Part shown: piece by piece, positions 1-9,078 of the stretch | How the letters are laid out: each line of letters opens with the position of its first letter | Numbering within the stretch: the stretch's first letter is position 1 | Origin: an uncultured Lachnospiraceae bacterium | Lineage (GTDB): Bacteria; Bacillota; Clostridia; Lachnospirales; Lachnospiraceae | DNA length: 64,000 nt | Assembly (NCBI GenBank): GCA_944383325.1 | Contig: CALWPC010000027.1 | Coordinates: forward strand, 180,534 to 244,533 | Direction: 5' to 3' | The notes under the pieces: model-generated | The model's input: the letters and a program-made list of their open reading frames with translations, nothing else | What the model was told of the DNA's origin: nothing | Databases searched by the model: none | Made by a program: the position numbers and the translations under genes

Positions 1-2
1 CC

Positions 3-1049
3 CCGCAAAAGGGCGCTTCCCTTCAGGTGTTAAGCATCTCCCGCGGTTACGGATCGCCGAAATATGAGGGCGCGCTTGAAATTATCAATACGTTGGGCGG
101 ATTGGTGCTTGTCAATCAGGTTTCCGTGGAAACGTATCTGCGATATGTTGTTCCGAGTGAAATGCCCGCTTCATATGGGGCGGAAGCGCTGAAGGCGCAG
201 GCGGTCTGCGCCAGAAATTTTGCGTATCAACACATTCTCAACCCCTCGTATCCGGCCTTTGATGCCGATCTTGACGATAGTATTCGCTATCAAGTGTACA
301 ATAACTCTGAACCTCATACGGCCTGTGACCAGGCAATTTCGGACACTGCGGGCGTGGTGCTGCAATATGGGGAGGAGCTTGTCAACACGTACTATTACTC
401 GACTTCCTGGGGATTTACAACAGATGCAACGCTGTGGGGCGGGGGCGCGCTTCCGTATTATCAGAGCCGTCATGTCGGAGAGGAGGATGATCGTCCAGAT
501 CTTACGGATGAAGAAGTGTTCCGGCAGGTGATGAACCGGGAAGGCGACGGGGACTATACAGATTATGAGGAGACGGAAGTCTGGTATCGTTGGGAGACTA
601 CCGTCGGCGCCGGTCGTATTCTGGAAAATTTGAAGGAGATGAATTATGATACGTCCGGAGCATTGACGGGAATTTCGGTAAGTGGGCGCCGCGCCGGCGG
701 AAGCGTCAGTAAGCTGCGTGTACAATTTGACAGCCATGAGATCGTACTGACTGCCGAGAGTGAAATTCGAAAGTGCTTCTGGCCGAAAGAGGAGGAATTG
801 AAAAGAAATGACGGCTCTGTCCTTCAGGGCTATGAAAAACTTCCAAGTTCCTTTTTTTATATTGATGTCAATCAAAATGAAAATCAGACCGTTGCATCGG
901 TCACGATTCACGGGGGAGGGTGCGGACACGGACTTGGCATGACGCAAAACGGAGCAAAAAAACTTGCAGAAATCGGCTTTACCTACGCGGATATACTGGA
1001 TTATTTCTATCCTGGAACAGCTTGCGTTAAAGAGCGTTTTGGTGTATAG
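3..1049 (+). CDS. SpoIID/LytB-domain protein, 5' end outside window
   Basis: The frame is open to the left edge, so the true start and any signal peptide are missing. The visible part carries the SpoIID signature: a VVPSEMP stretch followed by an ALKAQAVCARNFA helix, and near the C-terminus a GCGHGLGMTQNGA motif followed by the DILDYFYPGT ending. In the family, SpoIID proteins are lytic transglycosylases that cut denuded glycan strands during engulfment; LytB-type members modify the wall in other settings. The next gene encodes a zinc-finger membrane protein, and no spoIIQ or spoIIIA gene is near, so this may be a SpoIID paralogue and not spoIID itself. A GTG at 27 could be read as a start, but upstream codons continue the domain (conserved beta-strand), so truncation by the window is more likely. 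Confidence 0.85.
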   Translation, partial: PQKGASLQVLSISRGYGSPKYEGALEIINTLGGLVLVNQVSVETYLRYVVPSEMPASYGAEALKAQAVCARNFAYQHILNPSYPAFDADLDDSIRYQVYNNSEPHTACDQAISDTAGVVLQYGEELVNTYYYSTSWGFTTDATLWGGGALPYYQSRHVGEEDDRPDLTDEEVFRQVMNREGDGDYTDYEETEVWYRWETTVGAGRILENLKEMNYDTSGALTGISVSGRRAGGSVSKLRVQFDSHEIVLTAESEIRKCFWPKEEELKRNDGSVLQGYEKLPSSFFYIDVNQNENQTVASVTIHGGGCGHGLGMTQNGAKKLAEIGFTYADILDYFYPGTACVKERFGV

Positions 1050-1096
1050 TATTAACAGTATGGATTTTGGTACGAATGATGTGAGGTGAGCGCGTT

Positions 1097-1441
1097 ATGA
1101 CCTGCGGTGATCTGAATATGGAAGAACGGATTATCCCGTTTCTCCAGAACCAGTTGGACGATGACGAGTTGGAGGCGTTTATCACACATATTGAGCATTG
1201 TCCGCAGTGTTACGAGGAACTGCAGATTTCTTTTTCATTGTTTTATGGTCTGAAAATGCTTGATGAAGAGGAACCGCGCCCGGTGCATTTGCAGAGGGAA
1301 CTGGAAAGGATGATCGAGGGCGCCAAAGAGCGGATTAGGCGCCGCCGCAGGTTAAAGAGACTGACCGGTTTCGTGGTGTGGGCCATAATCGCAGTGTTGG
1401 CGGCCGCTGCATGTTTCTTTTTGTTCGGAAGATCACTCTGA
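1097..1441 (+). CDS. Anti-sigma-like zinc-finger membrane protein
   Basis: A 114-residue protein with an N-terminal zinc-finger pattern (Cys3, His31, Cys35, Cys38; H-x3-C-x2-C) of the anti-sigma (zf-HC2) type, a charged linker with an Arg-rich patch around residues 75-88, and one C-terminal membrane segment at about 90-110. That arrangement suits a membrane protein that holds a sigma factor or other partner on the cytoplasmic side. No sigma factor gene is adjacent: SpoIID-like lies upstream and polA downstream. The start is the ATG preceded by a GAGGTG ribosome binding site; a second ATG 21 bases later would remove Cys3. The fold assignment rests on the Cys/His spacing; the partner is unknown. 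Confidence 0.6.
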   Translation: MTCGDLNMEERIIPFLQNQLDDDELEAFITHIEHCPQCYEELQISFSLFYGLKMLDEEEPRPVHLQRELERMIEGAKERIRRRRRLKRLTGFVVWAIIAVLAAAACFFLFGRSL

Positions 1442-1500
1442 TATGACACCGCAGCGATTTCGGCCAGCGGACGATACAGATCCAGAAAGGATTTGAATTC

Positions 1501-4185
1501 ATGCAGGATAATAACCGCCTGAACGGCAAACTGGTGCTTTTAGATGGGCACAGTATATTAAATAGAGCGTTTTATGGGATTCCGGGACTGCAGACAACTG
1601 CTGGTGTGCACACAAATGCCGTCTATGGATTCTTATCAATTTTGTTTAAGGTGCTTGCAGATGAAAAGCCCACGCATCTTGCCGTGGCTTTCGATGTGAA
1701 AGCACCTACTTTTCGTCATGAGATTTATAAAGATTATAAAGGCACACGAAAACCGATGCCCGAGGAGTTGCGCGAACAGGTTCCGCTGATCCGGGATGTC
1801 TTAAATGCGATGCAAGTACTTACGGTGGAGAAAGCCGGACTGGAAGCGGATGATCTGATCGGAACGATTGCGCGCAGAGCGGAAAAAAGCGGTTTGCGTG
1901 TGCTGATTGTTTCAGGCGACCGTGATCTCTTGCAGCTTGTTACCGATCAGGTGACTGTGCAGCTTGCGAAGCCGAGAAGAGGCGGCTCAGAGAGCGAAAA
2001 TTTTACACCCGAACGGGTGAAAGAGGAATTCGAGGTCACTCCAGATCAAATTGTAGATCTGAAAGCGCTGATGGGGGACAGCTCGGATAATATTCCGGGA
2101 CTTCCCGGAGTGGGGCTAAAGACAGCGCAGAAGCTGATTGCGCAGTTTGAAACGCTTGAAAATGCGAAAGCGCATATGGAAGAGTTGAAACCGAATAAAG
2201 TCCGCCTGGCATTTGAGGAGCACTATGATCTCGCGTTGCTGAGCAAAGAGCTGGCGACCATCTGTGTGGATGCGGATATTTCGTTTTCTTTGGAAGAGGC
2301 GGTCTGCGGCAATCTTTTTACAGCGGCTGCGTATGAACTGTTTAAGGATTTAGAATTTAAGCAGTTTTTGTCGAATTTTGAAGATCAGGTTAGTATGCAG
2401 GTACAGGAGACACAGCTGCAAATTCAAACGGTTACCGATAACCGCAAGTGGCAGCAGATCCTTTCGGCATGTTCAAAGCAAACGCAGGTCGGCTTGGCTT
2501 TGTTGACGGACGATGTTTTGCAGACGGGCTCAGTACAGATGAGTTTGTTTGAGCAGACAGAGCTACAGACCGGTGTTCCTCGCCTTGCCTGCGCGGCTAT
2601 TGCAATCGAAAAAACGCAGTATATTTTGCAAAGCGAAGCGCTCGGTGAAAAATCGGTGCGCAGTATGATCGGCGATTTATTGAAAAGAGCAGGATGTTTG
2701 GCCAGTTTTTCGGTTAAATTACTTTACCGGATTTTTCCGCGGAAAGCGGTTGAACAGTTACCGCTTTTTGATGTTCATCTGGCGGCTTATCTGCTCAATC
2801 CGCTGAAAAGCGTTTATGAATATGATGATCTTGCCTCCGCGTATCTGAACATTCATTTTGCAGGAGCCAAGGAGCTGCAGGGGCAGACGGAGAGACGACT
2901 GGCCAGTGAGGCGCTGTGCGCGCTGATGCTCTGCGATCCTTTAAACCGCGAACTGGAGCAGGCGAATATGAAAGAGCTGTATGATCAAATGGAGCTGCCG
3001 CTGACCAGCGTACTGGCGGACATGGAGTCGGACGGAATTTTCGTAGAGCGGGAGCAGCTGTCCGAGTACGGCAGACAGTTGGGAACGCGCCTTGCAGATC
3101 TGGAACAGGAAATTTATGCGCTTGCAGGGGAAACATTTAATATACAGTCTCCGAAGCAGCTTGGAGAGATTTTGTTTGATAAATTAAAGCTGCCCGGGGG
3201 CAAGAAGACAAAAACAGGTTATTCGACGGCGGTGGACGTGTTGGAGAAGCTGTCCGGTGAATACGAGATTGTGAATAAAGTATTGGAATTTCGGCAATAT
3301 GCGAAGCTGAAATCAACGTACGCGGACGGATTGTCAGCGTTTATTGATGCCGACGGGCGTATTCGAAGCACGTTCCATCAGACGATTACTGCGACCGGCA
3401 GGATCAGCAGCGCAGAGCCCAATCTGCAAAATATTCCGATCCGCACCGAGCTTGGCCGTCTGCTTCGCCGCGTATTTGTGGCCGGTCCGGGTTGTGTGTT
3501 TATTGATGCCGATTATTCACAGATTGAGCTGCGCGTGCTCGCACACCTTTCCGGCGATGATGCGCTGATTCAGGCGTTCTGTGAAGATCAGGATATTCAT
3601 ACGCTGACGGCGTCGCAGGTGTTTCATGTGGCTGCAGATGAAGTCACGCCTCTGCTAAGGAGGCATGCAAAGGCCGTCAATTTTGGCATTGTTTATGGAA
3701 TCAGCGCTTTTGGACTCAGCCAGGATCTGCATATTTCGCAGAAAGAGGCGAAACAGTACATTGATCAATATTTTCAGACTTATCCCAAGGTGCACGCTTA
3801 TCTGGAGCAGCAGGTGAGCGCTGCCAAGCAGAGCGGATATTCGCACACGATGTATCAGAGGCGCCGGCCGGTGCCGGAAATTCGTTCGTCCAATTTTATG
3901 CAGAGATCGTTTGGAGAGCGGGTGGCGATGAATTCTCCGATCCAGGGAACGGCGGCGGATATTATTAAACTGGCAATGATTGCGGTTCATGACCGATTAA
4001 TTCGGGAGGGACTGTCCTCCAGGTTAGTGCTGCAGGTGCATGATGAACTGTTGGTAGAAACGCGTGAGGAGGAAAAAGAGCAGGTCTGGACGCTTGTGAA
4101 AGAGGAGATGGAACATGCCGCCAACCTTTCGGTGCCTCTCGTAGCTGATATGAGCGTCGGCAAAAACTGGTATGAGACAAAATGA
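1501..4185 (+). CDS. polA: DNA polymerase I
   Basis: An 894-residue family A polymerase that fills gaps in Okazaki fragment maturation and repair. The N-terminal 5'-3' exonuclease (about residues 8-290) has the expected acidic motifs (AFDVKAP, EADDLIG, SGDRDLLQL, MGDSSDNIPG). The polymerase domain has motif A (DYSQIELRVL, about 670), motif B (RRHAKAVNFGIVYG, about 720) and motif C (VHDELL, about 846), plus TGRISSAEPNLQNIP. The central domain aligns in position with the 3'-5' exonuclease but shows no DxE catalytic pair, so proofreading is probably lost, as known for the Bacillus stearothermophilus enzyme. The start ATG has an AAAGGAT site. coaE overlaps its stop region, so the two are probably co-transcribed; mutM, often between them in Firmicutes, is absent. 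Confidence 0.97.
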   Translation: MQDNNRLNGKLVLLDGHSILNRAFYGIPGLQTTAGVHTNAVYGFLSILFKVLADEKPTHLAVAFDVKAPTFRHEIYKDYKGTRKPMPEELREQVPLIRDVLNAMQVLTVEKAGLEADDLIGTIARRAEKSGLRVLIVSGDRDLLQLVTDQVTVQLAKPRRGGSESENFTPERVKEEFEVTPDQIVDLKALMGDSSDNIPGLPGVGLKTAQKLIAQFETLENAKAHMEELKPNKVRLAFEEHYDLALLSKELATICVDADISFSLEEAVCGNLFTAAAYELFKDLEFKQFLSNFEDQVSMQVQETQLQIQTVTDNRKWQQILSACSKQTQVGLALLTDDVLQTGSVQMSLFEQTELQTGVPRLACAAIAIEKTQYILQSEALGEKSVRSMIGDLLKRAGCLASFSVKLLYRIFPRKAVEQLPLFDVHLAAYLLNPLKSVYEYDDLASAYLNIHFAGAKELQGQTERRLASEALCALMLCDPLNRELEQANMKELYDQMELPLTSVLADMESDGIFVEREQLSEYGRQLGTRLADLEQEIYALAGETFNIQSPKQLGEILFDKLKLPGGKKTKTGYSTAVDVLEKLSGEYEIVNKVLEFRQYAKLKSTYADGLSAFIDADGRIRSTFHQTITATGRISSAEPNLQNIPIRTELGRLLRRVFVAGPGCVFIDADYSQIELRVLAHLSGDDALIQAFCEDQDIHTLTASQVFHVAADEVTPLLRRHAKAVNFGIVYGISAFGLSQDLHISQKEAKQYIDQYFQTYPKVHAYLEQQVSAAKQSGYSHTMYQRRRPVPEIRSSNFMQRSFGERVAMNSPIQGTAADIIKLAMIAVHDRLIREGLSSRLVLQVHDELLVETREEEKEQVWTLVKEEMEHAANLSVPLVADMSVGKNWYETK

Positions 4186-4193
4186 GGAACCAT

Positions 4194-4844
4194 ATGATTA
4201 CAATTGGAATTACAGGCGGCGTGGGTGCGGGCAAGAGCAGTGTGCTCACCATGATTGGGGAGTATTGCGATAGCCGTGCAATACCGGCAGTGTTGCTAGA
4301 GACCGACAAGGTGGCGAGAGCGCTTCAGCGCAAAGGAGAGCGGGTCTTTCAAGAGATTGTGCATGCGTTTGGCAGGGGCGTCGTCGGGGAAGACGGGGAA
4401 TTAAACCGACAGATGCTTGCAGATCTTGTTTTTCATGATGAAGAAAAACTAAAGAGGCTCAATTTGATCGTACATCCGGCTGTGAAACAGGATGTTCGCA
4501 AAGCGCAGCAGGAAGCAAAACAGTCGGGAGTGAAACTTTTTGTGATCGAGTCGGCACTTTTATTGGAGAATGAGTACGATCAGATTTGTGATGCCGTCTG
4601 GCTTGTGACGGCAGAGCAGCCTGAGCGTATTCGAAGACTGGCGGCTTCGCGGGGATATACGGAAGCAAAGTCACGTTCGATTATGTCCAATCAGAGCTTG
4701 GAATCGGAATGGCTAGAGCGCTGTTCGGCGGTGATTGACAACAGCGGTACGCCGGAGCGGACGCGTGCGCAGGTCAGACGTTTTTTGGACGCGTATTTTG
4801 TATCAGAACCGGACAGGTCAGAAGGGAACGAGAAGATAAAATGA
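4194..4844 (+). CDS. coaE: Dephospho-CoA kinase
   Basis: Catalyses the last step of coenzyme A synthesis, ATP-dependent phosphorylation of the 3'-OH of dephospho-CoA. A P-loop sits at residues 8-16 (GGVGAGKSS), followed by the ETDKVAR segment that corresponds to the family's conserved D(A/T)D element, the LNLIVHPAV motif and a lid region with basic residues. The length of 216 residues is normal for the family. I chose the ATG at 4194, which has GAGGA six bases upstream; an in-frame ATG at 4182 would overlap the polA stop and lacks a good site. The polA-coaE-MBL order is a common Clostridia arrangement. Confidence 0.93.
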   Translation: MITIGITGGVGAGKSSVLTMIGEYCDSRAIPAVLLETDKVARALQRKGERVFQEIVHAFGRGVVGEDGELNRQMLADLVFHDEEKLKRLNLIVHPAVKQDVRKAQQEAKQSGVKLFVIESALLLENEYDQICDAVWLVTAEQPERIRRLAASRGYTEAKSRSIMSNQSLESEWLERCSAVIDNSGTPERTRAQVRRFLDAYFVSEPDRSEGNEKIK

Positions 4845-5638
4845 AATTTTACAGTATTGCAAGCGGAAGCAGCGGAAACTGTATCTATGTGGCGTCTGAG
4901 AGGACAAGGCTGCTCGTCGATGTGGGAATCAGCAAAAAGCGCATTGAAGAAGGGCTGTCGATGATTGAGGTCAGTCCGCAGTCGCTAGATGGAATTTTTA
5001 TTACGCATGAGCATTCGGATCATATTAAAGGGCTTGGAGTGATGATGCGCAAATACCGCCTTCCGGTCTTTGCGACGCCCGGAACGATTGAACAGATTTT
5101 GAAGTGCCGCTCGCTTGGGGAGATCGATTCCGAATTGCTGCAGCCGATTACCAGGGATGAGCAGGTGATCGTTGGAGATATTTCTGTGCTTCCGGTACGC
5201 ACTTCGCATGATGCTGCGGAGCCTGTGGCATACCGCTTTACCTGTGAGGGCAAGCGGGTCGCGGTGCTGACCGATCTCGGTACATATGACGAACACATCG
5301 TGGCTACCATGCAAAATCTGGACGGGATTTTGATTGAGGCAAATCATGATGTGCGCATGCTTCAGGTAGGCAGTTATCCATATTATCTGAAACAACGTAT
5401 TTTGGGAGATCAGGGGCACCTGTCCAACGAGGTTTCCGGGCAGTTACTCTGCGAGCTGATTCATGATAATATGAAAATGATTATGTTGGGGCATCTGAGC
5501 CAGGAAAATAATCTGGAGGAGCTTGCTTTTGAGACGATCCGCCAGGAAATTGAATGTTCCGCCCGCGAACATGGATGCAGGGAGCTGTGTATCGATGTTG
5601 CAAAGAGAAATGATCCGTCCAGACTGTATGAATTTTAG
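4841..5638 (+). CDS. walJ: WalJ/YycJ-like metallo-beta-lactamase fold hydrolase
   Basis: A 265-residue MBL-fold protein. The metal site HEHSDH lies at residues 56-61, later histidines are in RTSHDA and in MLGHLSQENN, and the N-terminus SIASGSSGNC is typical of the YycJ/WalJ subgroup. Members are implicated in linking the WalRK wall-stress system to DNA replication, and several act as exonucleases; the exact substrate cannot be read from sequence. The ATG overlaps the coaE stop by four bases (ATGA), so translational coupling with coaE is likely. No walRK genes are next to it here. Confidence 0.82.
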   Translation: MKFYSIASGSSGNCIYVASERTRLLVDVGISKKRIEEGLSMIEVSPQSLDGIFITHEHSDHIKGLGVMMRKYRLPVFATPGTIEQILKCRSLGEIDSELLQPITRDEQVIVGDISVLPVRTSHDAAEPVAYRFTCEGKRVAVLTDLGTYDEHIVATMQNLDGILIEANHDVRMLQVGSYPYYLKQRILGDQGHLSNEVSGQLLCELIHDNMKMIMLGHLSQENNLEELAFETIRQEIECSAREHGCRELCIDVAKRNDPSRLYEF

Positions 5639-5662
5639 CGATAGCAAGGAGAAGAAAAAGTG

Positions 5663-5935
5663 ATGAAAAAAACAATCATTACCGTAATTGGAAAAGACAC
5701 TGTAGGCATTATTGCAAAAGTCTGCACTTATCTCGCGAAAAACCGGATTAATATTCTGGATATTTCCCAGACCATCGTCCAGGAGTATTTTAATATGATG
5801 ATGATTGTGGATATGAATGAGTCGGCCAAACCGTTTGCCGATGTTACGAATGAGCTTTCTCAGATTGGGGAAGAAATTGGTGTTAAGATTCGCTGTCAGC
5901 GGGAAGAAATCTTTCATCAGATGCATCGGATTTGA
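5663..5935 (+). CDS. ACT domain protein (UPF0237 family)
   Basis: A 90-residue single ACT domain of the UPF0237 family (opening with [14 protein letters not shown]), predicted to be a small ligand-binding, probably amino-acid-sensing, regulator. It is immediately followed by the UPF0210 (DUF711) gene, and this pair is widely conserved, which suggests that the ACT protein controls or assists the larger protein. AGGAG lies at 5647-5651; both GTG 5660 and ATG 5663 are possible starts, and I prefer the ATG. The effector is unknown. Confidence 0.85.
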   Translation: MKKTIITVIGKDTVGIIAKVCTYLAKNRINILDISQTIVQEYFNMMMIVDMNESAKPFADVTNELSQIGEEIGVKIRCQREEIFHQMHRI

Positions 5936-5958
5936 GGACGGCAGGAGGAAATAAACGG

Positions 5959-7323
5959 ATGATTAATTTTTATGAGGTAAACGAAACAAACCAGATGATT
6001 GAGAATGAAAATCTGGACGTGCGTACGATTACGCTAGGGATTTCCCTGTTGGATTGCAGCGATCGTGATCTCAAGATGTGCTGCAGTAAAATTTATCAGA
6101 AGATTACAAGTGTGGCCAGAGATCTGGTGCAAACCGGACAGTCCATTGAGTTGGAATATGGTATTCCGATTGTTCATAAACGTATATCGGTTACGCCGAT
6201 CGCTCTGGTGGGGGCGGCTTGCTGTCAGAAACCGGAAGACTATGTAGAGATTGCGAAAACGCTAGATGATGCGGCAAAAGCGGTTGGCGTCAATTTCATC
6301 GGCGGATTTTCCGCGATCGTATCGAAGGGAATGACCACGCAGGACCGCTTTCTGATCGAGGCGATTCCGGAGGCTCTGGCCGGTACAGAGCGCGTCTGCA
6401 GCTCTGTAAATGTCGGATCCACGAAAACCGGCATTGATATGGATGCGGTCAGATTATTGGGCGAGGTGGTGCTTAAAACAGCGGAGCGCACAAAAGAACA
6501 GGATTCGCTCGGCTGTGCAAAATTGGTTGTGTTCTGCAATGCTCCGGACGATAATCCTTTTATGGCAGGCGCATTTCACGGCGTCAGCGAGCAGGATGCG
6601 GTGATCAATGTTGGCGTCAGCGGGCCGGGCGTTGTGAAACATGCGCTTGAACAAGTGAGAGGCGCTGATTTTGAGACTCTCTGTGAGACGATAAAAAAGA
6701 CGGCTTTTAAAATTACAAGAGTCGGACAGCTCGTGGCTCAGGAGGCGTCGCGCCGGCTGCAAATTCCGTTTGGCATTATTGATCTGTCGCTTGCTCCGAC
6801 ACCGGCTGTCGGGGACAGCGTCGCAGATATTCTAAAGGAAATCGGACTGGAATATGCGGGCGCTCCCGGGACTACGGCTGCGCTTGCCCTGCTCAACGAT
6901 CAGGTCAAGAAAGGGGGCGTCATGGCGTCTTCCTATGTCGGAGGTCTAAGCGGCGCATTTATTCCGGTCAGCGAGGATCAGGGAATGATTGATGCGGTTA
7001 TGGCAAACGCGCTCACGCTTGAAAAGTTGGAGGCGATGACCTGCGTCTGCTCGGTTGGACTGGATATGATTGCCATACCGGGCGATACGAGCGCCTCGAC
7101 CATTTCGGGCATTATTGCCGATGAGATGGCGATTGGTATGGTGAACCAGAAGACAACGGCAGTGCGCGTGATTCCGGTTATTGGAAAAGGGGTCGGCGAC
7201 GTGGTGGAGTTTGGCGGTCTGCTCGGTTATGCGCCGGTGATGGCAGTGAATCCGTATAGCTGCGCGTCGTTTATAGAGCGAAATGGACGCATTCCTGCGC
7301 CCATTCACAGTTTTAAGAATTAG
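5959..7323 (+). CDS. UPF0210 (DUF711) family protein
   Basis: A 454-residue protein of the UPF0210/DUF711 family, which has a fold related to pyruvate formate-lyase but no established reaction. Family landmarks seen here are [37 protein letters not shown] and a glycine-rich [19 protein letters not shown] near the end. GGAGG at 5944-5948 selects the ATG at 5959; an upstream in-frame TTG at 5932 overlaps the ACT gene stop and lacks a site. It is paired with the ACT gene upstream. The gene ends converging on the DJ-1 gene and overlaps its 3' end by 11 bases. Confidence 0.9.
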   Translation: MINFYEVNETNQMIENENLDVRTITLGISLLDCSDRDLKMCCSKIYQKITSVARDLVQTGQSIELEYGIPIVHKRISVTPIALVGAACCQKPEDYVEIAKTLDDAAKAVGVNFIGGFSAIVSKGMTTQDRFLIEAIPEALAGTERVCSSVNVGSTKTGIDMDAVRLLGEVVLKTAERTKEQDSLGCAKLVVFCNAPDDNPFMAGAFHGVSEQDAVINVGVSGPGVVKHALEQVRGADFETLCETIKKTAFKITRVGQLVAQEASRRLQIPFGIIDLSLAPTPAVGDSVADILKEIGLEYAGAPGTTAALALLNDQVKKGGVMASSYVGGLSGAFIPVSEDQGMIDAVMANALTLEKLEAMTCVCSVGLDMIAIPGDTSASTISGIIADEMAIGMVNQKTTAVRVIPVIGKGVGDVVEFGGLLGYAPVMAVNPYSCASFIERNGRIPAPIHSFKN

Positions 7324-7873
7324 AAGTCTGAAATTGAATGGAGTCTGCAATCTGCGCGGCGGTTTCGCGGTCAGACAGCCGTTCAATCAGTTTCAGAGCA
7401 AATGCGATGGCGGTTCCGAGACCGCGGGAAGTGGTTGTATATTCTCCGCAGCATACTTCTTTGTCGGAAACGCGCGCGCCGAGCAGCTGATCTTCAAACC
7501 CCGGATAGCAGCAGGCTTCCGTGCCGGACAGCAATCCGAGGTTTCCGAGTACGCTCGGGGCGGCGCAGATAGCGGCCACCTGTTTTTTTTCGGCCACCAT
7601 ATTTTTTAACTGTGCGCACAGCCCGCTGTGCGCCTGCAAATGCTTTGTGCCGGGCATTCCGCCTGGCAGAACGAGCATGTCAATGTGTTTAAAATCCACT
7701 GCGTCAAACAGTTCGTCTGCGATCACGGTAATTTGATGCGATCCGGTCACGGTTTTTGTATCAGAAATCGATGCCGTAACGACGTGGATATTTGCGCGTC
7801 TGCATAGATCGACTACGGTCAGCGCTTCAATTTCTTCAAACCCATCTGCAAGAACTACACATATGTTTTTCAC
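7313..7873 (-). CDS. DJ-1/PfpI family protein
   Basis: A 186-residue DJ-1/ThiJ/PfpI-fold protein. The nucleophile elbow AAICAAPS places the reactive cysteine at residue 103, and the paired glutamate is in DGFEE at residue 14, as in DJ-1 and YajL. Functions in the family include protein or nucleotide deglycation, glyoxalase activity and redox chaperoning; which applies here is unknown. The start is a GTG with AAGGAGG eight to nine bases upstream. It is transcribed away from apbE, and its promoter overlaps the apbE promoter. Its last codons overlap the end of the UPF0210 gene on the other strand. Confidence 0.9.
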   Translation of the reverse strand: MKNICVVLADGFEEIEALTVVDLCRRANIHVVTASISDTKTVTGSHQITVIADELFDAVDFKHIDMLVLPGGMPGTKHLQAHSGLCAQLKNMVAEKKQVAAICAAPSVLGNLGLLSGTEACCYPGFEDQLLGARVSDKEVCCGEYTTTSRGLGTAIAFALKLIERLSDRETAAQIADSIQFQTSNS

Positions 7874-7949
7874 TAAAATTCCTCCTTTTTGGAAATGGAT
7901 TGTATGTTTTTATGTGCGAACCGGCGGTCGATGTCCGCGGTTTGTTTTG

Positions 7950-7978
7950 ATTTTATCAGATATGCCTTGTCAATACAA
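7950..7978 (-). promoter_or_regulatory. Candidate sigma-A promoter for the DJ-1 gene
   Basis: On the minus strand, TTGTAT (7973-7978) and TAAAAT (7950-7955) are separated by 17 bases. The 5' UTR that follows includes an imperfect GC-rich hairpin (AACCGG arm paired with CCGCGG arm) around 7919-7943. The promoter overlaps the apbE promoter on the opposite strand. Confidence 0.4.
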
Positions 7979-7995
7979 TTATTATTCGTTATGAT
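7967..7995 (+). promoter_or_regulatory. Promoter of apbE, placed for a leaderless message
   Basis: TTGTCA (7967-7972), 17 bases, TATGAT (7990-7995). The downstream ATG begins at 8002, seven bases after the -10 box, so transcription would start at or within a base or two of the start codon. Confidence 0.6.
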
Positions 7996-8001
7996 ACTCT
8001 T

Positions 8002-9078
8002 ATGAAAGTAATCAGATTATTGATAAAAACCGTTTGTTTATTCATGATGCCGGCAGTTATCCTGTCCGGATGCGGCAACCGCACTTCCATTACAAAGAGC
8101 GCCGTTTTGATGGACACGGTCGTGTCTGTAACAATATACGATGCGGACAGGGAGGAGCTTTTAGACGAGTGTTTGAAAAAGTGTGGAGAATATGAACATC
8201 TCTTTTCGTCTCAGATCGAAGACAGTGAAATTTCAAATATTAATCAGAGCGGCGGTGATGTGGTGGCCCTGAGTGAAGAGATGGCATTTTTGCTAGAGAA
8301 AGCAGAAACGTATTATTCACTTTCGGGCGGATTGTTTGATGTGTCTGTCGGTCAGATTACCGCTTTGTGGGATTTTCACGGATCGTCGCCGGTCATTCCG
8401 TCTAAGCAGCAGCTAGAGTCGGCGTGCCGGCATGTCGGAATGGAGTATGTGGACATTAAGGGAGATACGCTGACGCTTCTCGATGATCAGGTGCAGCTCG
8501 ATGTGGGAGGAATTGCCAAGGGGTATATTGCAGATTTACTCTGTGAGTATCTCGTGTCCCAGGGGATCGATTCGGGGATTTTAAATCTCGGGGGCAATGT
8601 GCGGGTGATCGGCAGTAAGCCGGACGGAGATCTTTTTTCGGTAGGGCTGCAAAAACCGTTTGATGCGGAGGGAGAAGTAGCGGCGTCTCTGAAGATTTCA
8701 GACTGTTCTGTTGTAACGGCGGGAACCTATCAGCGATATTTGGAAGTAGACGGAGTGCGGTATCATCATATCTTAAATCCCAGAACCGGGTACCCGGCGG
8801 ATACGGATCTTGACAGCGCTACGGTGATCTGTGAAGATGCGGTGGATGCGGATGCGCTCAGCACCATTTGTATGTTGCTTGGACAAAAGCGCGCGGAAGA
8901 ACTGATTGCGTCTCTGGATGGGACGGAGGCCGTCTTTATCAGCAGGGACGGAGAGATCAGTGTCACAGACGGTTTGATTTTGGGAGCGGACGGCGCGTGG
9001 AGACTCGCGGAGGATGAAACGGCACGCGGAAGCTTCGGAAGAATTTTTTGTTTGGAAGAGTATGGCGATGGAGGATGA
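8002..9078 (+). CDS. apbE: FAD:protein FMN transferase, lipoprotein
   Basis: A 358-residue ApbE family enzyme that attaches FMN from FAD covalently to a threonine of extracytoplasmic flavoproteins such as RnfG, RnfD or NqrC. The N-terminus is a lipoprotein signal with LSGC at 21-24, so the enzyme should be tethered outside the membrane. Family motifs are LDVGGIAKGY, LNLGGN, HHILNPRTGYPA and DADALST. No Rnf or flavoprotein target gene is visible in the window. The only good start is ATG 8002, which gives the intact signal peptide, but it has no Shine-Dalgarno sequence and sits seven bases after the predicted -10 box. The aminopeptidase gene overlaps the 3' end. Confidence 0.93.
   Translation: MKVIRLLIKTVCLFMMPAVILSGCGNRTSITKSAVLMDTVVSVTIYDADREELLDECLKKCGEYEHLFSSQIEDSEISNINQSGGDVVALSEEMAFLLEKAETYYSLSGGLFDVSVGQITALWDFHGSSPVIPSKQQLESACRHVGMEYVDIKGDTLTLLDDQVQLDVGGIAKGYIADLLCEYLVSQGIDSGILNLGGNVRVIGSKPDGDLFSVGLQKPFDAEGEVAASLKISDCSVVTAGTYQRYLEVDGVRYHHILNPRTGYPADTDLDSATVICEDAVDADALSTICMLLGQKRAEELIASLDGTEAVFISRDGEISVTDGLILGADGAWRLAEDETARGSFGRIFCLEEYGDGG

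Noticed and set aside
171..947. Long minus-strand open frame (258 codons) opposite the SpoIID-like gene
   Set aside because: The + frame carries clear SpoIID motifs; the antisense product is of low-complexity basic composition without family motifs or ribosome binding site.
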